NCBI GenBank assembly: GCA_019348435.1
Contig: JAHWJM010000215.1
Span: 1-5,207 of the forward strand
Length of the DNA stretch: 5,207 nucleotides
Source of the DNA: Actinomycetota bacterium
GTDB lineage: Bacteria; Actinomycetota; Thermoleophilia; Solirubrobacterales; Solirubrobacteraceae
Direction of reading: 5' to 3'
The position numbers were made by a program, and so were the translations under genes. Below the pieces are notes generated by a model. That model was given only the letters and a program-made list of their open reading frames with translations. It searched no databases and was not told the origin of the DNA. Of this stretch, positions 1 to 5,207 are shown piece after piece. Every line of letters begins with the position of its first letter. Within the stretch, counting starts at the first letter, position 1.

Positions 1-268
1 TGTGATGGATGAGCACGATCTCCTCGGTGCCCAGCAGCCGCTGCGAGATCGCGAGCGAGCGGATCTCGTCGTCGGTGATGACGCCGCCGGCGTTGCGGAT
101 GACGTGCGCGTCGCCCTCCTGCAGGCCGAGCAGGCCGTACGGGTTCAGGCGCGCGTCCATGCAGGCGACGATCGCGATCTTCCGGCCGGGAGGCATCGGC
201 AGATCGCCCTTGTCGAAACTCTCGGCGTACGCCTTCGCGTTCTCCAGCAGCTCGTCGGTCACGCTCAT
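1..268 (-). CDS. Beta-carbonic anhydrase, N-terminal part (runs off left edge)
   Basis: Zinc enzyme that interconverts CO2 and bicarbonate, expected in the cytoplasm. The 89 visible residues start MSVTDELLENAKAYAE. They contain the family signature ACMDAR, with C36 as a zinc ligand, D38 and R40 as the Asp-Arg dyad, then VIRNAGG (residues 56-62), and end in IVLIHH. The last histidine (H89) would be the second zinc ligand of the HxxC motif; its cysteine partner lies outside the window. The pattern fits the short actinobacterial class (about 160 residues, like M. tuberculosis Rv1284), so a little over half is present. The ATG at 268 is chosen because a perfect GAGGAGG lies 7 nt upstream (276-282). 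The overlapping ATG at 273 is out of frame and only 2 nt from that site. It lies downstream of the ferredoxin gene on the same strand. Family assignment is secure; the physiological substrate is inferred from the family. Confidence 0.93.
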   Translation of the reverse strand, partial: MSVTDELLENAKAYAESFDKGDLPMPPGRKIAIVACMDARLNPYGLLGLQEGDAHVIRNAGGVITDDEIRSLAISQRLLGTEEIVLIHH

Positions 269-329
269 GCCATGGCCTCCTCGTAAGGGCGATACTTGAT
301 CGAGAAAGCACAGATTATCGAGCTGGGTG
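269..329 (-). promoter_or_regulatory. Ferredoxin-carbonic anhydrase spacer with strong RBS and AT-rich core
   Basis: The spacer holds a GAGGAGG Shine-Dalgarno at 276-282, the best in the window, placed for the ATG at 268. Positions 291-320 are clearly richer in A/T than the surroundings. Read on the minus strand they contain TAATCT, which fits the -10 pattern TAnnnT. The hexamer ATCGAG is repeated at 299-304 and 317-322, and CGATA/TATCG form a spaced inverted pair at 290-294 and 316-320. No good -35 is visible. A separate promoter for the anhydrase is possible but unproven. I see no U-tract terminator after the ferredoxin stop. Confidence 0.35.
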
Positions 330-596
330 CTACGCCCCCGATTTGAAGTAGTCGGCGTTGATCTGCGTGTACCTCTGCCACTCCTCCGGAAGCTGATCCT
401 CGGCGAAGCAGGCATCGACCGGGCACGCCTCGACGCAGGCATCGCAGTCGATGCACTCGTCGGGGTCGATGTAGAGCATCTCCACCCTGTCGTAGTCGGG
501 CTCGTCGGTGGTCGGGTGGATGCAGTCGACGGGGCACACCTCGACACACGAGTTGTCCTTCGTGCCGATGCAAGGCTCGGCGATCACGTATGCCAT
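330..596 (-). CDS. fdxA: Seven-iron ferredoxin ([3Fe-4S][4Fe-4S])
   Basis: Small soluble electron carrier of 88 residues, starting MAYVIAEPCIG. Cysteine spacing is C9-x7-C17-x3-C21-x3-C25 and C48-x2-C51-x2-C54-x3-C58-Pro, the arrangement of Azotobacter ferredoxin I. By that analogy C9, C17 and C58 bind the 3Fe-4S cluster, C21, C48, C51 and C54 bind the 4Fe-4S cluster, and C25 is free; C63 is an extra cysteine. It is acidic and ends in a short tail typical of actinobacterial members (LPEEWQRYTQINADYF). The reading frame stays open far upstream, but that is GC-rich open frame over the neighbouring gene. The ATG at 596 gives the family's standard MAYVI start and has a purine-rich GAAGGA (609-614), though 12 nt away is long. 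Redox partners cannot be told from the sequence. The symbol follows actinobacterial usage for this class. Confidence 0.93.
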   Translation of the reverse strand: MAYVIAEPCIGTKDNSCVEVCPVDCIHPTTDEPDYDRVEMLYIDPDECIDCDACVEACPVDACFAEDQLPEEWQRYTQINADYFKSGA

Positions 597-680
597 GAAG
601 CAGTCGTTTCCTTCGCTGTCGTCTGAGGCCGGACCGGCCGGACATAGTATCCAGCGGGTGCTCTGGACCCCCGCTGCCGC
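597..680. promoter_or_regulatory. Divergent promoter region between fdxA and the SDR gene
   Basis: These 84 bp separate two divergent genes and must hold both promoters. The only A/T-rich spot is around 642-650. Read on the plus strand it gives TAGTAT (645-650); read on the minus strand it gives TACTAT (649-644). Both fit TAnnnT, so one nearly symmetrical core could fire in both directions. Neither has a recognisable -35. A 13-bp near-palindrome, GGCCGG-A-CCGGCC (627-639), sits beside it on the ferredoxin side and could be an operator, although such GC palindromes arise easily here. The promoter call is inference from position and composition. Confidence 0.4.
652..676. repeat. 7-bp inverted repeat just upstream of the SDR start codon
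   Basis: CAGCGGG (652-658) and CCCGCTG (670-676) are perfect reverse complements separated by 11 nt. The dyad lies between the TAGTAT -10-like element and the GTG start at 681. It could act as an operator with half-sites 18 bp apart, or as a stem in the short leader RNA where a ribosome binding site would be expected; no Shine-Dalgarno is visible there. The match is seen directly; the function is a guess. Confidence 0.35.
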
Positions 681-1559
681 GTGCTTCTGCTGACGGGCGC
701 CACGGGTCTGGTCGGGCGTGCGCTGCTGCGCCGCCTGACGACCGCGGGCGAGCCGGTGCGCTGTCTCGTGCGCGATCCGCGCCGCCTGGGCTCCGAGCGC
801 GTGCGCGTGCAGATCGCGCTCGGCGATCTCGCCGACCCGCCCTCGTTTCGCAACGCCATGCGCGGGGTGCGGACCGTCGTGCATCTCGCCGGCGCGATCC
901 GCGATCAGCCGCTTGGCTCGATCGAGGAGCTCAACGGGATCGCCACCTGGCGGATGGTGCAGGCCGCCGAGCGCGCGGGGGTCGAGCACTTCGTCTTCAC
1001 GAGCGCGCTCGGCGCGGTCAGCCACGACCGCACGCGCTACCTGCGCGCCAAGGCGCTCGCCGAGCGCGCCGTGCTGGCCTCCGACGTGCGCCACACCGTC
1101 TTCGCGCCCTCGCTGTACTACGCACCGGGCGACCCGTTTCTCACGCTGCTGGAGCGGATGGCGATGGTGCTCCCGGCCGTGCCGGTCAGCGGGCGCGGCC
1201 TGGCGCTCTACCAGCCGATCTGGGCCGAGGACGTCGCCGAGGCGATCGCCGCCGGCCTCGCGGGACCGGGTGACGGCCGGCGGCGCTACGAGCTCGCCGG
1301 CCCGCAGACCCTCTCCTACCGCCAGATCGCCGAGATCGTGCTGCGCGCCGCCGGGCGGCCGCGCCCGCTCGTCAACGTGCCGACGCCGCTCGTCAGCCGC
1401 GCCCTGCGCGTCCTCGAGACGTTCATGCAGTCGCGCACGCCGGCTACGTGGGACGAGGCCGAGCTGCTCGAGGTCTCGATGACCTCGCCGCACGGCAGCG
1501 CCGATGCCGAGTCCCTCGGGGTGACACCGCGGGCGATGGCCGAGGTGCTCGGCGTCTGA
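681..1559 (+). CDS. Atypical SDR / NAD(P)-binding Rossmann protein (NDUFA9-like)
   Basis: A 292-residue Rossmann-fold protein of the extended/atypical short-chain dehydrogenase group (NmrA / complex I NDUFA9-like). The dinucleotide-binding motif TGATGLVG spans residues 5-12. R31 in CLVRDPRRL follows the second strand and suggests NADP(H) preference. Further marks are GDLAD (48-52), VVHLAG (66-71), FTSALG (106-111) and YLRAK at 120-124, which has the YxxxK spacing of catalytic SDRs. The C-terminal half holds YELAGPQTLSYRQIAEIV, usual for sugar-epimerase-like and NDUFA9-like members. The start is GTG at 681: it puts the glycine motif four residues in, as in relatives, and the frame is closed by a TAG at 645. 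No Shine-Dalgarno is visible, so a short or leaderless mRNA is possible. There is no signal peptide. The substrate is unknown: it may be an enzyme, a quinone-biosynthesis or respiratory accessory protein, or a binding protein only. Confidence 0.88.
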   Translation: MLLLTGATGLVGRALLRRLTTAGEPVRCLVRDPRRLGSERVRVQIALGDLADPPSFRNAMRGVRTVVHLAGAIRDQPLGSIEELNGIATWRMVQAAERAGVEHFVFTSALGAVSHDRTRYLRAKALAERAVLASDVRHTVFAPSLYYAPGDPFLTLLERMAMVLPAVPVSGRGLALYQPIWAEDVAEAIAAGLAGPGDGRRRYELAGPQTLSYRQIAEIVLRAAGRPRPLVNVPTPLVSRALRVLETFMQSRTPATWDEAELLEVSMTSPHGSADAESLGVTPRAMAEVLGV

Positions 1560-1564
1560 GCTCA
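1557..1564. other. Shared stop palindrome of two convergent genes
   Basis: TGAGCTCA is a perfect 8-bp palindrome. Its left TGA ends the plus-strand SDR gene and its right TCA is the TGA of the minus-strand amidase gene, with only GC between them. No transcription terminator fits between the two reading frames, so transcripts from either side must run into the opposite gene. Confidence 0.85.
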
Positions 1565-3001
1565 GTCCAGCGCGAGCGGCGCGGCGCGATGCGCCCAGGG
1601 CGCCGCGGCCTCGACCTGCGCCGCGAGCGCGAGCAGCGCGCCCTCCTGCGCCGGGCGGCCGATGAGCTGCACGGCGAGCGGCAGGCCGTCGTCGTACGTG
1701 TAGAGCGGCAGCGAGACCGCCGGTGCGCCGGTGACGTTGCTGATCGCGGTGTACGGCGTGAAATGGCCGGAGCGCTCGAATGTGCCGAGCGGGTCGGGGC
1801 CGCACGGGTCGAGCTCCCCGACCGGCAGCGGCGGCTGCGCGAGCGCGGGCGTCAGCAGTGCGTCGTAGCGCGCCGCCCACGTCGTGACCGCACGCGCGAA
1901 CGCCTGCAGCCGGTAGCTTGCGACCGTCGCCTGCACCGCGGTGATGGCATTGCACAGCCTCCACAGCGCCCAGCTCAACGGCTCCATGTCCTCCTCGCGG
2001 GGGGCGCGGCCGGCGAGCAGCGCGGCGTTGGCGATCGAGGCACAGATCGCGGGGCCGAACGCGTGCGTGAAGAGCTCGAGCAGGGCCGGCTGCTGCCAGG
2101 GCGGCTGCACCTCCTCGATCTCGTGGCCTAGGCCCTCGAGCAGGCGCGCCGCGTCGTGTGCGGCGCGCGCACAGGCCGGATGCAGGTCGGTCTTCAGCAG
2201 CGGCATGAGCGTCGTGACGCCGATCCGCAGCCGGCGGGGCTCGCGCGCCGCCGTGGCGGCGAACGGCTCAGGCGGCGGCGGCGCCCACGACGCATCGCCG
2301 ACCTCGGGACCGGCGAGCACGTCGAGCAGCAGCGCGGTCTCGCGCACGCTGCGGGTCAGGACCCCATCGGTCACGAGGAACTGCTCGCCGACGTCCGGCG
2401 CGTGCGAGACGCGGCCGCGCTGCGGCTTGAGGCCCACCAGCCCGCAGCAGGCCGCCGGGATCCGCAGCGACCCGCCGCCGTCGTTGCCGTGCGCGAGCGG
2501 GGCCATCGCGGCGGCGACGGCGGCCGCCGATCCGCCGGAGGAGCCGCCCGGCGTGCGCGCGAGGTCCCAGGGGTTGCGCGTCGGGCCGAACCGGCGGCCC
2601 TCCGTGACGGGCAGGATGCCCCACTCGGGGAGCGTCGTCGTGCCGACGATGACGAACCCGGCGGCGCGCAGGCGGCGCGTGACGTTGTGGTCGCGAGGGG
2701 GCCTGAAGTCGCCCGACAGCGTGGCGCCGGTGGTCAGCCGCAGGCCGGCGACGGCGCGGTTGTTCTTCATCGCGATCGGCACGCCGGCGAATGGGCGCTC
2801 GTCCCCGGGCGCAATCGCCGCCGCCGTGGCGCGCGCGCCTTCATCGTCGACGTCGACGAAGGCGTTGACGCGTGGCTGCAGCGCGTCGATCCGGGCCAGC
2901 GACGCGTCGACGAGCTCGCGGGCCGCAAGCTCGCCGCTGCGCCCGAGCCCCGCGAGCTCGTCGGCGGGTCGCAGCATGAGCTCGGCTGCGGCCACCGTCA
3001 C
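1562..3001 (-). CDS. Amidase signature family hydrolase
   Basis: A 479-residue amide hydrolase of the amidase-signature family, full length for the family and with no signal peptide. The catalytic triad is complete: K79 in PIAMKNN, cis-Ser S154 in TPGGSSGGSA, and nucleophile S178 in GNDGGGSLRIPA. The spacings (75 and 24 residues) equal those of K142, S217 and S241 in FAAH. The block EGRRFGPTRNPWDLARTPGG followed by HGNDGGGS and CCGLVGLKPQRGR resembles the 6-aminohexanoate-cyclic-dimer hydrolase (NylA)-like branch more than GatA, from memory. No GatB or GatC is nearby, so a tRNA amidotransferase role is unlikely. The KNN after the catalytic lysine replaces the more usual KD. The start is GTG at 3001, which overlaps the upstream stop as GTGA; an in-frame ATG at 2977 (residue 9) is an alternative. 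Neither has a clear Shine-Dalgarno, so translation is probably coupled to the upstream gene. The true substrate is unknown. Confidence 0.92.
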   Translation of the reverse strand: MTVAAAELMLRPADELAGLGRSGELAARELVDASLARIDALQPRVNAFVDVDDEGARATAAAIAPGDERPFAGVPIAMKNNRAVAGLRLTTGATLSGDFRPPRDHNVTRRLRAAGFVIVGTTTLPEWGILPVTEGRRFGPTRNPWDLARTPGGSSGGSAAAVAAAMAPLAHGNDGGGSLRIPAACCGLVGLKPQRGRVSHAPDVGEQFLVTDGVLTRSVRETALLLDVLAGPEVGDASWAPPPPEPFAATAAREPRRLRIGVTTLMPLLKTDLHPACARAAHDAARLLEGLGHEIEEVQPPWQQPALLELFTHAFGPAICASIANAALLAGRAPREEDMEPLSWALWRLCNAITAVQATVASYRLQAFARAVTTWAARYDALLTPALAQPPLPVGELDPCGPDPLGTFERSGHFTPYTAISNVTGAPAVSLPLYTYDDGLPLAVQLIGRPAQEGALLALAAQVEAAAPWAHRAAPLALD

Positions 3002-4341
3002 CGGGCAGGCGCCGGCGGGCCGACGGCCGCAGCGACGGCCACCGTACGGCCCACGAGGTACCGCACGGCGACGATCGGCTCGCCGGTCAGGGGTTGGAAG
3101 GCGACGCGGCTGCCCACGGCGGCGAACACGTTGCTGCGCGTCAACCGGTCTGGGCGGCCGAACGTGCCGCCGCGGCGGCGCAGCGCAGCGAACGTGGCGT
3201 ACAGCAGCGGCCGCGCCGCCGTCGGGCGCGGCGCGGTGTAGGTGATCGCCAGCGCGCCCCGCCGGTCGCCGGCCGCGTCGTCGAGCACCGCGCGGCGCTC
3301 GTGCGAGAGCACGAGCGCCCTTCCGGCGATCTCATCGCCACTCGTCCGGACGCGCGCGAGCTTCACCGCGCGCCGGCCGCCGCGGGTGCGTCCGGTCCAC
3401 GCGACGTACGTCGCGCCGCGATTGTCGGCGAGGGGCACCACCGGCGCCGACCGCGTGGCGACGCCGGTCGCTGCGCAGCGGCGCTCGAGCGTCCGGCTTC
3501 GCCACGTCCCGGCGCGGTCGCGGACGGAGACCCCACAGCGACGCCCCCGGCTGCCCCAGGTGGCGACGACACGCCCGTTGCGCGCGACGAGGACCGACAG
3601 CCGTAGGCCATCGATCGCGCGCGGGAGGCCGAAGCGCACCGTCCGGCTCCACTGGCCGCGGGCGCGCCGGACGCGTCCGGCGAGCCGCGTGCCGGAGCGC
3701 CAGATCAGGGCGCTGTCCCCGCGCTCGTTGATCGCCACGGCGGCCGTCTTGCCCACGGCGAGCTCGCGCATCGGCGCGAAGCGACCGCCGGCGGGGCGCT
3801 GTGCGACGCGCACGAACGGGAAGCGCTCGCTCGTCCACGCGACGATCGCGTCGCCCCTGCCGTTGACCGCCGACCAGTGCTCCACCACGAAGTCGTCAAG
3901 CGATCTCAAGACGTCGAAGCCGCCGGCGGGCCGCCCCTCGGCGATGATCAGCCGGCGCCGCGTGTTCGCCGAGCGCTCCTCGCGTGCTACGAGCAGCGCG
4001 CGGGCAGAGCCGAACGGGTGGACCTGCATCGTCGCGGGCTGGATCGCCGCGAGATCCGTCGCGCGCTGCCAGTGTCCCGACGGGCCACGCGTGGCGAGGC
4101 CGCCGAACACCGGCGCCACGTGGACGCGCTGGGCGCCGTCCCAGCTCAGCAGCCCGTTGCCGCGCGCGTCGAAGGCCAGCTCGTGCAGTTCGGCGACGCC
4201 TGTCGCGGCCGCGATCGGCTCGAGACGCCAGCCGGCGGCGTCGGCGCGGGCGGGGGCGGCGGCCGGCGCGAGCGCGAGCAGCACGAGCGCCGAAGCAGGC
4301 CAACGGGCGGTGAGCCGGGGAGTGGTGGGCGCTGGACTCAT
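2998..4341 (-). CDS. Secreted protein with propeller-like repeats, unknown function
   Basis: A 447-residue protein I do not recognise as a named family. Residues 1-35 look like a Sec signal peptide: a basic start (R9, R13), a hydrophobic stretch at 15-29, and APARADA with possible cleavage after A33 or A35. The mature part alternates two motifs. One is a strand ending in an aromatic or other hydrophobic residue: DARGNGLLSW (58-67), NGRGDAIVAW (160-169), NERGDSALIW (205-214), ARNGRVVATW (253-262), DNRGATYVAW (306-315), DRRGALAITY (359-368), and a weaker PLTGEPIVAV (417-426). The other is G-x-[WF]-x5-L/F near 89, 140, 186, 229, 278 and 392. About six or seven units of uneven spacing fit a beta-propeller. 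There is no transmembrane anchor or sortase motif. The protein is Arg-rich and so basic. The ATG at 4341 has no clear RBS. Its stop overlaps the amidase start by 4 nt, so the two are probably co-translated. The propeller fold is inference from the repeats. Confidence 0.82.
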   Translation of the reverse strand: MSPAPTTPRLTARWPASALVLLALAPAAAPARADAAGWRLEPIAAATGVAELHELAFDARGNGLLSWDGAQRVHVAPVFGGLATRGPSGHWQRATDLAAIQPATMQVHPFGSARALLVAREERSANTRRRLIIAEGRPAGGFDVLRSLDDFVVEHWSAVNGRGDAIVAWTSERFPFVRVAQRPAGGRFAPMRELAVGKTAAVAINERGDSALIWRSGTRLAGRVRRARGQWSRTVRFGLPRAIDGLRLSVLVARNGRVVATWGSRGRRCGVSVRDRAGTWRSRTLERRCAATGVATRSAPVVPLADNRGATYVAWTGRTRGGRRAVKLARVRTSGDEIAGRALVLSHERRAVLDDAAGDRRGALAITYTAPRPTAARPLLYATFAALRRRGGTFGRPDRLTRSNVFAAVGSRVAFQPLTGEPIVAVRYLVGRTVAVAAAVGPPAPAR

Positions 4342-4374
4342 GCCCGGGGCCGCAACCTATCGGGTCCGCAGCGA
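4342..4374 (-). promoter_or_regulatory. Possible -10 element for the secreted-protein gene
   Basis: The 33 bp between the second hairpin and the ATG at 4341 contain, on the minus strand, TAGGTT (4359-4354), matching TAnnnT. A start site 6-7 nt further on would leave only a handful of leader bases, which would agree with the missing Shine-Dalgarno (a leaderless-type mRNA). The -35 would fall inside the hairpin and is not recognisable. Weak evidence. Confidence 0.25.
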
Positions 4375-4404
4375 CAGAGGGCCCGGCGCAAGCCGGACCC
4401 TCTG
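4375..4404 (-). terminator. Long stem-loop downstream of groEL (terminator-like)
   Basis: Two 13-nt arms (4375-4387 and 4392-4404) pair around a 4-nt loop. As a plus-strand RNA the stem has one C-A mismatch (4382/4397). As a minus-strand RNA that position is a G-U wobble, so the stem is fully paired. It lies 48 nt past the groEL stop. No U-run follows, which is common for high-GC actinobacterial terminators. It could also block read-through into the secreted-protein gene or protect the groEL mRNA 3' end. Confidence 0.65.
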
Positions 4405-4416
4405 TGAAAACCACTT

Positions 4417-4436
4417 GGTGCCGTGACGACGACACC
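4417..4436 (-). terminator. Short stem-loop before a U-run, downstream of groEL
   Basis: An 8-bp stem (4417-4424 with 4429-4436) closes a 4-nt loop. The one C-A mismatch on the plus strand (4421/4432) becomes G-U on the minus strand. On the minus strand it begins 16 nt after the groEL TAA and is followed, after AAGTGG, by TTTT (4410-4407). With the larger hairpin just beyond, it makes a tandem arrangement for ending groEL transcription. The gap before the U-run is longer than in a classical intrinsic terminator. Confidence 0.45.
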
Positions 4437-4452
4437 GCAGAGCGGCCCTTGC

Positions 4453-5207
4453 TTACATCATGCCGCCCATGCCGCCGTCGCCCATGCCGGCCATGGCGCC
4501 GCCGCCGTTGCCCTTCTCCTCGATCTCGCAGACGATCGCCTCGGTCGTGAGGATGTTCTTCGCGATCGAGGCGGCGTTCTGCAGCGCCGAGCGCGTCACC
4601 TTGGCGGGGTCGATGATGCCGGCGCCGACGAGATCCTCGATCTCGTTCGTGGCGGCGTTCAGCCCGTGGCCCTTCTTCGCCTTGCGGACGTCGTTGCACG
4701 ACGACCGCGCCCTCGAGGCCGGCGTTGAAGGCGATCCAGTACGCCGGGGCGATCAGCGCCTTGTAGACGATGGTGGCGCCGGTGGCCTCGTCACCCTCGA
4801 GCTCGAGAGCGGCGACCGCGCTGCGGGCCCGCACCAGGGCCGTGCCGCCGCCGGGCACGATGCCCTCCTCGATGGCGGCGCGGGTCGCCGACAGGGCGTC
4901 TTAGATGCGGTGCTTCTACTCCTTGAGCTCCACCTAGGTGGCGGCGCCCACCATGACCACGGCCACGCCCCCGGCCAGCTTGGCCAGGCGCTCCTGGAGC
5001 TTCTCGCGGTCGTAGTCGGAGTCGGTGTCCTCGATCTCCCTGCGGAGCTGGTGGATGCGGCCGTTGACGTCGGCGTCGCTGCCGCCGCCGTCGACGATGG
5101 TGGTGGCGTCCTTGGTCACCACGATCTTGCGGGCGGTGCCGAGCAGGTCGAGCGTGGCGTTCTCCAGCTTGAGCCCCACCTCCTCGGAGATGACCTGTCC
5201 GCCGGTG
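4453..5207 (-). pseudogene. groEL: Chaperonin GroEL, 3' half, broken by three stops and a frameshift
   Basis: Encodes the C-terminal half of the 60-kDa chaperonin (end of apical, intermediate and equatorial domains); the 5' half lies beyond the right edge. It opens TGGQVISEEVGLKLENATLD and contains DSDYDREKLQERLAKLAGGV, GIVPGGGTAL (nucleotide-site loop), GLEGAVVV, GHGLNAAT, GIIDPAKVTRSALQNAASIA and a tail ending GDGGMGGMM with TAA at 4453-4455. Three in-frame stops interrupt GAAT-VELKE-KHRI-DALSATRAA: TAG at 4936-4934, TAG at 4918-4916 and TAA at 4903-4901. In E. coli numbering these fall on E386, K392 and E397, the last next to catalytic D398, whose codon is intact. A further extra base near 4696 (GTCGTG-C-AACGAC) shifts the frame; skipping it restores the family sequence to the end. 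Repaired, the window would hold 250 residues. Surrounding residues remain conserved, which points to very recent loss or to sequence error. Identity as groEL is certain; that it is a true pseudogene is not. Confidence 0.88.

Noticed and set aside
627..639. GGCCGG-A-CCGGCC as a confident transcription factor operator.
   Set aside because: It is a near-palindrome made only of G and C around one A, which is expected often by chance at this composition. Mentioned only as a possibility in the promoter entry.
597..1964. Long upstream extension of the ferredoxin reading frame on the minus strand, which would make a 544-residue protein.
   Set aside because: The extension is low-complexity Arg/Ala/Gly-rich sequence antisense to the SDR gene, without family features. 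The ferredoxin starts naturally at 596 with MAYVIAEPC.
1941..3245. Long plus-strand open frames (to 3245 and 3241) opposite the amidase and secreted-protein genes.
   Set aside because: They are shadows created by GC-rich third positions. The translations are Arg/Ala/Ser-rich with no motifs, while the minus strand encodes a complete amidase.
3242..4426. Plus-strand open frame of 394 codons opposite the secreted-protein gene.
   Set aside because: Its composition is typical of antisense GC-rich frame, with no recognisable motif. The minus-strand frame has a signal peptide, ordered repeats and a coupled stop/start.
3896..4858. A 320-codon minus-strand frame starting inside groEL and running into the secreted-protein gene.
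   Set aside because: Only its first part is GroEL. After the extra base near 4696 it is out of frame, reading Arg-rich nonsense through the groEL 3' end, the spacer and the next gene.
4901..4936. Programmed stop read-through or an altered genetic code in groEL.
   Set aside because: Both TAG and TAA occur at unrelated positions, a separate frameshift exists in the same gene, and TAG/TAA/TGA are used as normal terminators in the neighbouring genes. Mutation or error is simpler.
1..5207. CRISPR arrays, tRNA or rRNA genes, insertion sequences, attachment sites.
   Set aside because: No regularly spaced direct repeats, tRNA-like cloverleaf, rRNA core sequence, transposase motif or terminal inverted repeats were seen on either strand.

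Overview
This is a high-GC window (by eye close to 70% G+C, with strong G/C bias at third codon positions) that looks like ordinary chromosome from a free-living actinobacterium. A Thermoleophilia/Solirubrobacterales-like lineage is my best guess. It rests on the style of the seven-iron ferredoxin, the GroEL ending in a Gly-Met tail, and the Arg/Ala-rich secreted protein; it is inference, not a database result.

Layout. (a) 1-596, minus strand: a seven-iron ferredoxin gene (330-596), then 61 bp further downstream the 5' part of a small beta-carbonic anhydrase gene (from 268, running off the left edge). (b) 597-680: an 84-bp divergent intergenic region with an AT-rich, nearly symmetrical -10-like core and a 7-bp inverted repeat. 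(c) 681-1559, plus strand: an atypical short-chain dehydrogenase/NAD(P)-binding protein. It converges almost end to end on (d) 1562-3001, minus strand, an amidase-signature hydrolase with its full Lys-Ser-Ser triad. The amidase start overlaps by 4 nt the stop of (e) 2998-4341, minus strand, a secreted protein of about 447 residues with propeller-like repeats. (f) 4342-4452: a non-coding spacer with two hairpins whose pairing fits a minus-strand transcript, probably the groEL terminator. (g) 4453-5207, minus strand: the 3' half of a groEL gene. Its protein sequence is well preserved, but it is broken by three in-frame stop codons within 12 codons and a one-base frameshift.

How the genes work together. 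The secreted protein and the amidase are translationally coupled and probably form one transcription unit. Ferredoxin and carbonic anhydrase are co-directional and could be co-transcribed, although the AT-rich gap and strong RBS before the anhydrase would also allow its own promoter. I see no mobile element, CRISPR array, tRNA or rRNA, and no convincing new multi-gene system. The point most worth checking is whether the groEL lesions are real (a decaying or duplicate chaperonin gene) or sequence errors.
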